A stretch of 12,362 bases of DNA from a bacterium (GTDB taxonomy: Bacteria; Pseudomonadota; Alphaproteobacteria; Rhizobiales; Xanthobacteraceae), in assembly GCA_029946075.1 (NCBI GenBank), contig JAQSDT010000749.1, positions 1 to 12,362 of the forward strand, in the 5' to 3' direction. Below the pieces are notes generated by a model. The model made no database searches and had not been told where the DNA came from. It was given only the letters and a program-made list of their open reading frames with translations. Below are positions 6,361 to 12,362 of this stretch, piece after piece. The first letter of the stretch is position 1. Every line of letters starts with the position of its first letter. A program made the translations under genes and the position numbers.

Positions 6361-7001
6361 TCACGCTCACGACCTACCAATGGATTCCGGATTTCGCCGT
6401 TCCGCTGATGCGCGCCTTCCGGGTGCGCTGGGCGCTGGAGGAAGCCGGCCTGCCCTATGAGGTGCGCACGCTGGCGCTGGGGCCGGAGCAGAAATCACCG
6501 GAGCATCTGGCGCGCCAGCCATTCGGCCAGGCGCCCGCGATCGAGGAGGACGGCCTCGTGCTGTTCGAAAGCGGCGCCATCGCGCTCTACATCGCGGCAA
6601 AGAGCGAGGCGCTGCTTCCACTGGATCGCATTGAACGCGAACGCGCCAAAGCGTGGGGGTTCGCAGCGCTCAATTCGGTGGAGATCTGGGTTCAACAGCT
6701 TGGAAGCATCGATTTCTTTCACGCCAACGAGGAATGGGCGAAGGCGTGGCGGCCACAAATCGAAAGCATGACGAAAGACCGCCTTGCGGCGCTCGATCGG
6801 GTTCTCGAGAACAAGGACTACCTCGAAGGGCGGTTCACGGTCGGCGACCTCCTGATGGCGGATGTCTTGCGCATCCTCGATCACACCGACCTCGTGAAGG
6901 CTTATCCCAATTTGCGCGCCTACAAGCAGCGCTGCGAAGCGCGGCCGGCATTTCGCCGGGCGATGCAGGCGCAGGTCGACGGGTTCAGGAAAGCGGCGTG
7001 A
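6357..7001 (+). CDS. Glutathione S-transferase family protein
   Basis: This is a 214-residue cytosolic GST. The N-terminal thioredoxin-like domain covers about 1-80, with FGQAPAIEEDG carrying the cis-proline (Pro60) and Glu71-Ser72 that hold the glutathione gamma-glutamyl group. The helical domain (about 90-205) carries the N-capping box in GRFTVGDLLMADVLRI (158-173). The segment where most bacterial GSTs have a catalytic Ser or Cys reads TYQWIPDFAVPLMRAFRVRW and contains neither; Tyr7 is the only hydroxyl candidate. The ATG overlaps the TGA of the SRPBCC gene (ATGA), so the three genes form one translationally coupled unit. Conjugation of an electrophile linked to the SRPBCC ligand is a guess. 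Isomerase or dehalogenase activity cannot be excluded. Confidence 0.9.
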   Translation: MITLTTYQWIPDFAVPLMRAFRVRWALEEAGLPYEVRTLALGPEQKSPEHLARQPFGQAPAIEEDGLVLFESGAIALYIAAKSEALLPLDRIERERAKAWGFAALNSVEIWVQQLGSIDFFHANEEWAKAWRPQIESMTKDRLAALDRVLENKDYLEGRFTVGDLLMADVLRILDHTDLVKAYPNLRAYKQRCEARPAFRRAMQAQVDGFRKAA

Positions 7002-7022
7002 GAATTCCGCGGGGGTAGCCTT

Positions 7023-7107
7023 GTAGGATGGGTGGAGCGCAGCGATACCCATCCATACCGGTGCTTGCGGTGAGATGATGGGTATCGCTTCGCTCCACCC
7101 ATCCTAC
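7023..7107. repeat. Palindromic intergenic repeat, copy 3 (family A)
   Basis: A 31-base left arm (7023-7053) and right arm (7077-7107) pair with a single mismatch around a 23-base loop (7054-7076). The left arm is identical to those of copies 1 and 2, and the loop shares CCGGTGCTTGCGGTGAGAT with copy 1. It fills most of the gap between the convergent GST and GGDEF/EAL genes, and no other terminator is visible there. Confidence 0.92.
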
Positions 7108-7114
7108 GGGCTGA

Positions 7115-8806
7115 TTACCCCGCCGCCGGCAGCACCTTGTCGGAAACCACGGCCCACGGCCGCTGCGCCGATGCCAGCCCGATCAGGCGGCCCTGGATGT
7201 AATCGCAGCCCCATTCGCGCAGCATCACGGCAGCTTCCTCGTCCTGCACCCATTCGGCCACCGTCTTGATGCCGAGCCGGCGGGCGAGGTCGATCAGCGT
7301 CTGCACGAAGGCGCGGTCGTCGGCGGAGCGCGCGATGTTCTGCACGAAGGCACCGTCGATCTTGACGATGTCCACGCCGAGCTTGCGCAAATTGCGAAAC
7401 GACGTGTAGCCGGCGCCGAAATCGTCGATCGCGATCTGGCTGCCGAAGCTTTTCAGCCGCGAGATGAAGCCCCTGATATCGTCGAGATCCTGGATCGCGA
7501 CGGTTTCGGTGATCTCCACGATCAGCCGTTCACCGGCGCCGGGATGCGCGCGCATCAGCGATTCGATTCCCGTCCACCAGTCCGGATCCATCGTGGTGTC
7601 GGGCGAGATGTTGAGGCTGAGCCGCACGTCGGGCGATGCCGCGAGTTCGGCGACGGCGAGTTCGAGCACGCGGTGATCGACCAGCCGGATCAGGCCGAGG
7701 CGTTCGGCAACAGGAACGATGTCGGGCGCCAGCAGCGGCTCGCCGTCTTCCTGTTCCATCCGCACCAGGCATTCGTAGAATGCGGGCATGCGCGACCGCG
7801 CTTCGACGACGGGCTCGAAGGCCGTGACGATACGGCGGTCGTTCAGCGCGGTGACGATCTCGTCGGTGACGCGGATGTTGACCCGGCGCTGGGCGTCGCG
7901 CTCGACATTCGGGCGCCACAGCGCGAACGAGCCGGCGCGGCGGCGCTTGGCGCCGTCGAGCGTCTCCTGCGCGCGGTTGATCGCTTCATCGGCGTTGCGG
8001 GCGTAGCGCGGAATGCTGATGGCGCCGATCGACGCCGTCACGGACACCGGGCCTGATTTGGTCGGGATCACCTCGTCGCGAACGCCGGCGAGGAAACGCT
8101 CGGCGGCGACGTTGGCGTCGTCGACGGTGCAGTTGCGCAGGATCAGGCCGAACTTGTTGCCGGAGAACCGCCCGAGCACATCGCCGCCGCGCAGCCGCAC
8201 GCGGATGCGTTTGGCGACCTCGCCGATCACGGCGTCGGCGACGTCGAAGCCGAAGGCGTCGTTGACCCGCGCCAGATGGTCGATGCCGATCAGCATGAAG
8301 GCGCAGGTCGAGCGGAAGCGCGTGGCTTCCTCGACGGCTTCCGCAAGCGCCGCGGTCAGATGGGTGCGGTTGAGTTCACCGGTCAGGGGATCGTGCTGCG
8401 ACAGCTTCAATAATTGTTCGTCGCGGGCGTGGCGTTCATTGTCGACGCGCACGATGCCTTGCGCGCGGGCCGGCTTGCCGTCGGCGCCGGCGAACCAGCA
8501 GCCGGTTTCCTCGATCCAGATCACCGGCGCGGAGGCCGAATTCCGCACGCCATATTCGATCCGGTAAGGCGTCGCCTCGCCGCTCCGAACCGGCGCCGAA
8601 TGGCCGAGCGCCTCGGTGCGGATCGCGCGGTTCGGCTCGATCAGTTTTGCGAATTCGCTGCCGCTCGCCAGCGCCTCCGGCGGGATGTCGGTGAAGACGG
8701 CGCCGGCGTTGTCGCTCCAGGCGATGCTGTCGGCGGCGACATCCCAGACAAAAGCCGCCTGGCCGAGCGAGGCGAGGATGCTGGAGGCTTGCGGGACAGA
8801 AGACAT
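7115..8806 (-). CDS. PAS-like/GGDEF/EAL protein, probable c-di-GMP phosphodiesterase
   Basis: This is a 563-residue soluble signalling protein. Residues 8-125 look like a PAS sensor (AAFVWDVAADSIAWSDNAG and later IEYGVRN, then GIVRVDNERHARDEQ). A GGDEF domain follows (about 130-295) with HDPLTGELNRTHL, but the active-site loop reads GRFSGNKFG (212-220), so cyclase activity is probably lost. The EAL domain (about 310-555) keeps the metal and catalytic set: Glu345 (motif ECL instead of EAL), Asn399 in NIS, EITE at 431-434, Asp461-Asp462 in DDFGAG, Lys482, Glu518 and Gln538. It should hydrolyse c-di-GMP to pGpG, with the defective GGDEF domain perhaps acting as a GTP sensor, as known for some hybrid proteins. 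No membrane segment is seen. The ATG at 8806 has GAGGCG six bases upstream. Confidence 0.93.
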   Translation of the reverse strand: MSSVPQASSILASLGQAAFVWDVAADSIAWSDNAGAVFTDIPPEALASGSEFAKLIEPNRAIRTEALGHSAPVRSGEATPYRIEYGVRNSASAPVIWIEETGCWFAGADGKPARAQGIVRVDNERHARDEQLLKLSQHDPLTGELNRTHLTAALAEAVEEATRFRSTCAFMLIGIDHLARVNDAFGFDVADAVIGEVAKRIRVRLRGGDVLGRFSGNKFGLILRNCTVDDANVAAERFLAGVRDEVIPTKSGPVSVTASIGAISIPRYARNADEAINRAQETLDGAKRRRAGSFALWRPNVERDAQRRVNIRVTDEIVTALNDRRIVTAFEPVVEARSRMPAFYECLVRMEQEDGEPLLAPDIVPVAERLGLIRLVDHRVLELAVAELAASPDVRLSLNISPDTTMDPDWWTGIESLMRAHPGAGERLIVEITETVAIQDLDDIRGFISRLKSFGSQIAIDDFGAGYTSFRNLRKLGVDIVKIDGAFVQNIARSADDRAFVQTLIDLARRLGIKTVAEWVQDEEAAVMLREWGCDYIQGRLIGLASAQRPWAVVSDKVLPAAG

Positions 8807-9035
8807 CTGGGCGCCTCGAATCGGAACACCGCCGGGTGATTCCCAGCCTTCAGGATAGTGGCTGTTTCGAATCAGAGGCTAGGCAAAGTTCATTAATAGT
8901 CCGGAAACCACGTTTTCCAGGGCCGCAACGCCGGTCCGGAACGAATCGACACCGATCGGCATAGGCCTTGCGAAGAGCAGGTCGCAGTGGGGCGCAGCGT
9001 CCCAAAACGTAACAGTTTACCCGATCGGGTGCGCG

Positions 9036-9323
9036 ATGCTGGATATGGATCGATCCGAAGAAATCCTGGACGGCGAGTTCGTCGAGGCCGACGAACCGGC
9101 CTCCGTCGAGCTGGTGCCGGTGACCCGGCCCGTCAGCTGGTCGGCCACGAAATCGATGGCACGGCCCGATCCGAGCTTCCTCACCCACCTGATCGCGACC
9201 GCCGACCATGTGCCGCAGACCCGCAGCCTGCGCAGGGCATCCCCGGCCGACGCACAGACAGCCTACGGCGCCAGCCAGACGCGCCGTTACGGCATCGGCT
9301 TCCGCACGCGCTATACGGCCTGA
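9036..9323 (+). CDS. Conserved-looking hypothetical protein, 95 residues
   Basis: No function can be assigned. The protein has an acidic N-terminus (MLDMDRSEEILDGEFVEADE), a central block RPDPSFLTHLIATADHVPQT (43-62) and a basic end rich in Arg and Tyr (RSLRRASPADAQTAYGAS, then RRYGIGFRTRYTA). There is no signal peptide or membrane segment. From memory, similar short proteins with the central block occur in Bradyrhizobium, which I cannot verify here. The start may be 9036 or the ATG at 9045; neither has a clear ribosome-binding site. A 12-bp palindrome, ACCCGATCGGGT, ends five bases before 9036. The 3' end lies 13 bp from the end of the opposite gene. Confidence 0.65.
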   Translation: MLDMDRSEEILDGEFVEADEPASVELVPVTRPVSWSATKSMARPDPSFLTHLIATADHVPQTRSLRRASPADAQTAYGASQTRRYGIGFRTRYTA

Positions 9324-9336
9324 TCAGGTTCTTGAT

Positions 9337-9978
9337 CTAGTTCTGGGGCTTGTCCAGCGAGGGCGATGCGCCCTGTCCGGGCTGCAGGCCCGGCGACGTC
9401 ACTTCCGGTGATCGCAGTTCCGGAGCCACATCAGGCACGACGACCGGCTGCGCCGGGTTCGGCTCGGGACGATCAAGCAGCACGGATTCAGCGACGGAGG
9501 CCGCCGCGGGCACTGCCGGTGCCACGGGCGCAGGCGCCGGAGCCGGTTCGACCACCGGAGCTTCGGCTCTTGCTGCGCTCTTCTTCGAAACCGCAGGCGC
9601 TCCCAGCGTCGCACGGCGGCGCAAACTCAGGGCGAGGCCGGACAGGAAATCCACCAGCGCCAGCGCCGTCAGCAGAAAAAAGGTCGAGGTGCCGAACTTC
9701 GGCCACAGCACGAATTCGGCAGCCGCCGCGCCGAACACGATCAGCGACAGCAAATGATCGGTGAGATATTTCGCGCCGGGCCGCGCGCCTTTGACGACTT
9801 CGGCAAGCAGCAACAGGATGCCGAGCGCGAGCAGCACGTCGCTCAGCGTCACCGGCCATTCCGCGCCCGACATCAACGCCAGCTTCACCAGCGGGTCGGT
9901 CAGCGACACGCCGGGCATCAGGAAGACGATGATGTTGTAGATCGCGAGCGGAATCAGAAGCAGCGGAAAACCGACCAT
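9337..9978 (-). CDS. Hypothetical four-helix membrane protein with Ala/Pro-rich tail
   Basis: This 213-residue protein has no recognised domain. It has four hydrophobic stretches at about 3-21, 44-62, 74-92 and 97-118, followed by a basic stop (RRRATL). A tail of some 90 residues, about 123-213, is dominated by Ala, Pro and Val (for example APVVEPAPAPAPVAPAVPAA) and is probably disordered. The tail may extend into the cytoplasm or periplasm to meet a partner. It lies downstream of rpmF on the same strand, 178 bp away, and may be a separate unit. The ATG at 9978 has only a weak AAGG about 14 bases upstream. It converges on the 95-residue gene with a 13-bp gap. Confidence 0.75.
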   Translation of the reverse strand: MVGFPLLLIPLAIYNIIVFLMPGVSLTDPLVKLALMSGAEWPVTLSDVLLALGILLLLAEVVKGARPGAKYLTDHLLSLIVFGAAAAEFVLWPKFGTSTFFLLTALALVDFLSGLALSLRRRATLGAPAVSKKSAARAEAPVVEPAPAPAPVAPAVPAAASVAESVLLDRPEPNPAQPVVVPDVAPELRSPEVTSPGLQPGQGASPSLDKPQN

Positions 9979-10114
9979 TGGTATCGGCGCCTTCTCAGCA
10001 GAAGCGGAATGTCGGAAAACCGGAGGTCAAAAACCCGCGGTCAAACAACCCGAGGTTTCCCGGCGAAGCGTCGCTCCGCTGCAGGGAACCGTTGGCCCAC
10101 TCGTTGGCCAAATT

Positions 10115-10155
10115 CAGGCAGACGCCGCCAGCGGCGGCGCCTTATCCCCTGCCTG
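10115..10155 (-). terminator. Possible rpmF terminator hairpin
   Basis: CGCCGCC and GGCGGCG (10123-10139) form a tight stem with a three-base loop, enclosed by a second pairing of CAGGCAG (10115-10121) with CTGCCTG (10149-10155). It starts two bases after the rpmF stop. The sequence beyond it on the minus strand, AATTTGG, has only a short T run, so efficient intrinsic termination is uncertain. Confidence 0.45.
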
Positions 10156-10156
10156 A

Positions 10157-10342
10157 TCAGGATTCCTTCTTGGCCTTCAGAACCTGCCGGCCCTTGTACA
10201 TGCCGGTCTTCAGGTCGAGGTGGTGCGGACGGCGCAGTTCGCCCGAATCCTTGTCCTCAGCGTAGGTCGGCTTCTTCAGGGCGTCCGCCGAGCGGCGCAT
10301 GCCACGCCGCGAGGGCGATGTTTTTCTTCTGGGAACGGCCAT
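10157..10342 (-). CDS. rpmF: 50S ribosomal protein L32
   Basis: This is a 61-residue component of the large ribosomal subunit. The N-terminus MAVPRRKTSPSRRGMRRSAD is the L32 signature and is followed by HHLDLKTGMYKGRQVL. The four zinc-binding cysteines found in some bacterial L32 proteins are absent, as in other alphaproteobacteria. The ATG at 10342 has AGAGGA about six bases upstream. It follows mtgA on the same strand, with a terminator-like hairpin between them. In many proteobacteria rpmF is linked to fatty acid synthesis genes, which is not the case here. Confidence 0.97.
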   Translation of the reverse strand: MAVPRRKTSPSRRGMRRSADALKKPTYAEDKDSGELRRPHHLDLKTGMYKGRQVLKAKKES

Positions 10343-10396
10343 AACGGTCCTCTAGGGGTGTTGTCGGAGGCATCTTCCAAATCGGAGCTATCGTCC

Positions 10397-10433
10397 AAAA
10401 AAGGACAGCCCAGCGCGCTACGCGCACGGGCTG
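10397..10433 (-). terminator. Terminator-like hairpin with T6 tract between mtgA and rpmF
   Basis: On the minus strand CAGCCC and GGGCTG enclose an inner stem of GCGCG and CGCGC, and the hairpin is followed by TCC and six Ts. It lies 83 bases after the mtgA stop and 54 bases before the rpmF start. It would end mtgA transcription, or, if rpmF transcription starts upstream of it, act as a leader attenuator. Confidence 0.65.
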
Positions 10434-10516
10434 CGATGCCGATAAGGCCGCGCTTATAGAGGATGGACGGGCGTAAAGCTAGGCCGGACAGGCGGGAAAA
10501 TGGGCCTTAAATTGGC

Positions 10517-11254
10517 TCAAGAACCACGATTTTCGGTCCAGCAACGCTGCAAGGCCTGGGCATTGGCCCGGGCCATGTAGGTCCCGGCCAGACGGCGCAC
10601 CCCGGGGCCCGGATTCCGGGCGCTGCGCCTGACCGGATTGGGCAGGATCGCCGCCAGCAGCGCCGCCTCGCGGGCCGACAGGGTCGCGGCCGAATGGCCG
10701 AACGCGTAGTTGGAGCCCGCTTCCGCCCCGAACTGGCCGCTCGGGCCGAGTTCGGCGATGTTGAGGTAAATCTCCAGAATCCGCTGCTTGGGCAGCACCA
10801 GGTCGATCCACATCGCGAGCGGCAGTTCCAGCGCCTTGCGGACCACGCTGCGGCCGGGCCACAGGAACAGGTTCTTGGCCACTTGCTGGGTGATGGTGGA
10901 GCCGCCACGGGCGGGCTCGCCGTCCCCGGCGTCGTCGATCGCATCCTGCAGGGCATTCCAGTCCACCCCGCGGTGGCTGCAGAATTTCGCATCCTCGGAG
11001 CCCACCACCGAGCGCGGCAGGGCGGGCGAAATCGCGTGGAAATCGACCCATTGCCGCGTCACCGGCGCACCCTTGAGCCAACGCCAGGCCATCAGCGTCG
11101 AGACCGGATGCCCGGCGCGATAGAACGGCGTCACCACATAGGGCAGCAACAGCACCCCCAGCAGGGCCAGCAGCAAAATTCGGACAATGCGCAAATCAGA
11201 TGCTTCCGGTTCGGCCGTGCGGTCGACAGGGGCGATCAACAGACCCCGTTCCAA
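10517..11254 (-). CDS. mtgA: Monofunctional biosynthetic peptidoglycan transglycosylase
   Basis: This enzyme polymerises lipid II into glycan strands at the periplasmic face of the inner membrane. The 245-residue protein has one N-terminal membrane anchor at about 22-44 and then a single GT51 domain without a transpeptidase domain. All GT51 motifs are present: EDAKFCSHRGVDW (87-99) with catalytic Glu87, RGGSTITQQVAKNLF (116-130), RKALE (139-143) with Glu143, and KQRILEIYLNIAELG (156-170). The first in-frame start is TTG at 11254, preceded by an in-frame TGA; a second TTG at 11239 is possible. No ATG occurs until residue 55, which would remove the anchor. It diverges from ispA, and downstream lies rpmF. 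Confidence 0.94.
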   Translation of the reverse strand: MERGLLIAPVDRTAEPEASDLRIVRILLLALLGVLLLPYVVTPFYRAGHPVSTLMAWRWLKGAPVTRQWVDFHAISPALPRSVVGSEDAKFCSHRGVDWNALQDAIDDAGDGEPARGGSTITQQVAKNLFLWPGRSVVRKALELPLAMWIDLVLPKQRILEIYLNIAELGPSGQFGAEAGSNYAFGHSAATLSAREAALLAAILPNPVRRSARNPGPGVRRLAGTYMARANAQALQRCWTENRGS

Positions 11255-11303
11255 ATGACATCACCATGATATTTCGTGGGTTTTCCAGCCCCTTTTAAGG
11301 CGC

Positions 11304-11317
11304 TGCGGCCGGCCGCA
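11304..11317. other. 14-bp perfect palindrome in the mtgA-ispA gap
   Basis: TGCGGCCGGCCGCA is self-complementary and lies midway in the 127-bp gap between the divergent mtgA and ispA starts. It could be a regulator site or a cruciform-prone sequence. In GC-rich DNA such a motif can also arise by chance. Confidence 0.35.
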
Positions 11318-11322
11318 TGGAA

Positions 11323-11351
11323 TTGACGAAGGCCGCGGCATCAACGATTGT
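11323..11351 (+). promoter_or_regulatory. Candidate ispA promoter
   Basis: TTGACG (11323-11328) matches five of six -35 bases and is followed after 17 bases by GATTGT (11346-11351), a weak -10. It lies 30 bp upstream of the ispA start and six bases beyond the palindrome at 11304-11317. Confidence 0.35.
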
Positions 11352-11381
11352 CCGGCCAAATTCGATCTGGAGCTATTCTTG

Positions 11382-12302
11382 ATGACGACCGCTACTGCCG
11401 ATTTTGCCAAGCGCCTGGACCGGACCGCTGAAGATACCGAGGCGCTGCTGGCGAAGCTTTTGTCCGACACGCTCTTGCCCGACGAAATCGCGCGGCCGAA
11501 GCGGCTGATGGACGCGATGCGCTATTCCAGCCTCGGCGGCGGCAAGCGGCTACGCCCTTTTCTGGTGGCGGAAAGCTCTGCCGTGTTCGGCGTGCCGCGC
11601 GATGCAGCGCTGCTGGTCGGCGCGGCGCTGGAGTGCATCCACTGCTATTCGCTGATCCATGACGATCTGCCGGCAATGGACAACAGCGATCTGCGCCGCG
11701 GTCGCCCGACGCTGCACAAAGAGACCGACGACGCCACCGCGATCCTCGCCGGTGACGCCCTGCTGACGCTGGCGTTCGACATCGTCACCCGCGACGAAAT
11801 CCACAAGGACGCCAATGTGCGCCTGCTGCTGACCCGCGCGCTGGCGCGGGCCTCCGGCATCGGCGGCATGGTCGGCGGCCAGATTCTCGATCTCGCCGGC
11901 GAAGGCCGCTTCGGCGACCGCGAGCCGGTCGACGTGGCACGGCTGCAGCAGATGAAGACCGGCGCGCTGCTGCGCTACGGCTGCATCGCAGGCGCGATCC
12001 TCGGCCAGGCCTCGCAGAAAGAATTCCAGGCGCTCGACGATTACGGCAAGGCGCTCGGCGAAGCCTTCCAGATTGCCGACGATCTGCTCGACGTCGAGGG
12101 TGACGCGGCAGCCCTCGGCAAGCCGGCCGGCGCCGATGCCGCGCTCGGCAAGACCACCTTCGTCACCCAGCTCGGCATCGACGGCGCCAAGCAGCGCGTG
12201 CGCGATCTGCTGGCGCGCGCGGATTCGGCGCTGTCCGTGTTCGGCGCCAAGGGCGACGTCCTGCGCGCCGCCGCGCGCTTCGTGGCGGAGCGGAAGAACT
12301 AG
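11382..12302 (+). CDS. ispA: Farnesyl diphosphate synthase (polyprenyl synthetase family)
   Basis: This enzyme joins isopentenyl diphosphate to dimethylallyl and geranyl diphosphate to give farnesyl diphosphate, the precursor of longer prenyl chains, quinones and hopanoids. The 306-residue protein shows GGGKRLRP (52-59), the first aspartate-rich motif DDLPAMD (94-100), LRRGRPTLH (104-112), GGQILDL (165-171), MKTGALL (191-197) and the second aspartate-rich motif DDLLD (233-237). Two extra residues inside the first motif, and Tyr89 five residues before it, match bacterial (type II) farnesyl diphosphate synthases such as E. coli IspA, rather than long-chain synthases. A geranylgeranyl product cannot be fully excluded. 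I chose the ATG at 11382 with GGAG nine bases upstream; TTG at 11379 is an alternative. Many bacteria carry dxs downstream, beyond the window. Confidence 0.94.
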   Translation: MTTATADFAKRLDRTAEDTEALLAKLLSDTLLPDEIARPKRLMDAMRYSSLGGGKRLRPFLVAESSAVFGVPRDAALLVGAALECIHCYSLIHDDLPAMDNSDLRRGRPTLHKETDDATAILAGDALLTLAFDIVTRDEIHKDANVRLLLTRALARASGIGGMVGGQILDLAGEGRFGDREPVDVARLQQMKTGALLRYGCIAGAILGQASQKEFQALDDYGKALGEAFQIADDLLDVEGDAAALGKPAGADAALGKTTFVTQLGIDGAKQRVRDLLARADSALSVFGAKGDVLRAAARFVAERKN

Positions 12303-12318
12303 GGCGCGGTAGCGCGCC
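12303..12318. other. Short hairpin just after ispA
   Basis: GGCGCG and CGCGCC pair perfectly around a four-base loop, directly after the ispA TAG. No T tract follows, so it is unlikely to terminate alone. The remaining bases to the window end show no gene. Confidence 0.35.
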
Positions 12319-12362
12319 GAGATCAACCAATGCGTCCACGCGCTCAGCCGTCCTCCCCGCGG

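Noticed and set aside
8895..8925. Possible terminator hairpin (GGAAA with TTTCC) upstream of the 95-aa gene
   Set aside because: The stem is only about five pairs, AT-rich, and has no T tract; nothing else in 8807-9035 rises above chance apart from the ACCCGATCGGGT palindrome.
9979..10156. Small gene in the gap between rpmF and the membrane protein gene
   Set aside because: Short open frames here have no convincing start site, and the sequence is dominated by hairpins next to the rpmF stop.

Overview
The window looks like chromosomal DNA of an alphaproteobacterium of the Bradyrhizobium/Rhodopseudomonas group. The grounds are strongly GC-biased codons, phaA-phaB facing a divergent phaR, a cysteine-free ribosomal protein L32, and several palindromic intergenic repeats of a style common in Bradyrhizobium. 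The genus is inferred from gene content and repeat style, not from a search. No rRNA, tRNA, CRISPR array, phage gene or transposase was seen.

Layout. (1) 1-1084, plus strand: the 3' part of a glyoxalase II gene (gloB), overlapped by a DUF985 cupin gene. (2) 1081-2211: a YddG-like DMT exporter on the minus strand, with an 85-bp-family palindromic repeat at its 3' end and a second, compound repeat at its 5' end. (3) 2260-5350: polyhydroxybutyrate (PHB) module. phaA and phaB on the minus strand turn acetyl-CoA into 3-hydroxybutyryl-CoA, and the regulator gene phaR diverges from them across a 320-bp control region. That region holds an FNR/FixK-like palindrome beside phaA and a TGC-rich candidate PhaR site beside phaR. 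(4) 5376-7107: a three-gene coupled operon, ArsR-family repressor, SRPBCC/AHSA1 protein and glutathione S-transferase, read from a promoter overlapped by two adjoining 16-bp palindromes and bracketed by two copies of the 85-bp repeat. (5) 7115-8806, minus: a PAS-like/GGDEF/EAL protein with a degenerate GGDEF motif and a nearly complete EAL site, probably a c-di-GMP phosphodiesterase. (6) 9036-9978: two convergent uncharacterised genes, a 95-aa soluble protein and a four-helix membrane protein with an Ala/Pro-rich tail. (7) 10157-11254, minus: mtgA (peptidoglycan glycosyltransferase) followed by rpmF (L32), with a terminator-like hairpin and T6 tract between them. (8) 11382-12302, plus: farnesyl diphosphate synthase (ispA), divergent from mtgA.

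Most of this is conserved housekeeping and carbon-storage sequence, and no clearly new multi-gene system is present. The items most worth a second look are the tandem operator of the ArsR/SRPBCC/GST operon, the three-copy repeat with a constant 23-nt loop (one copy carries a nested hairpin and supplies the stop codons of both neighbouring genes), the FNR/FixK-like box in front of phaA, and the hairpin in the rpmF leader.
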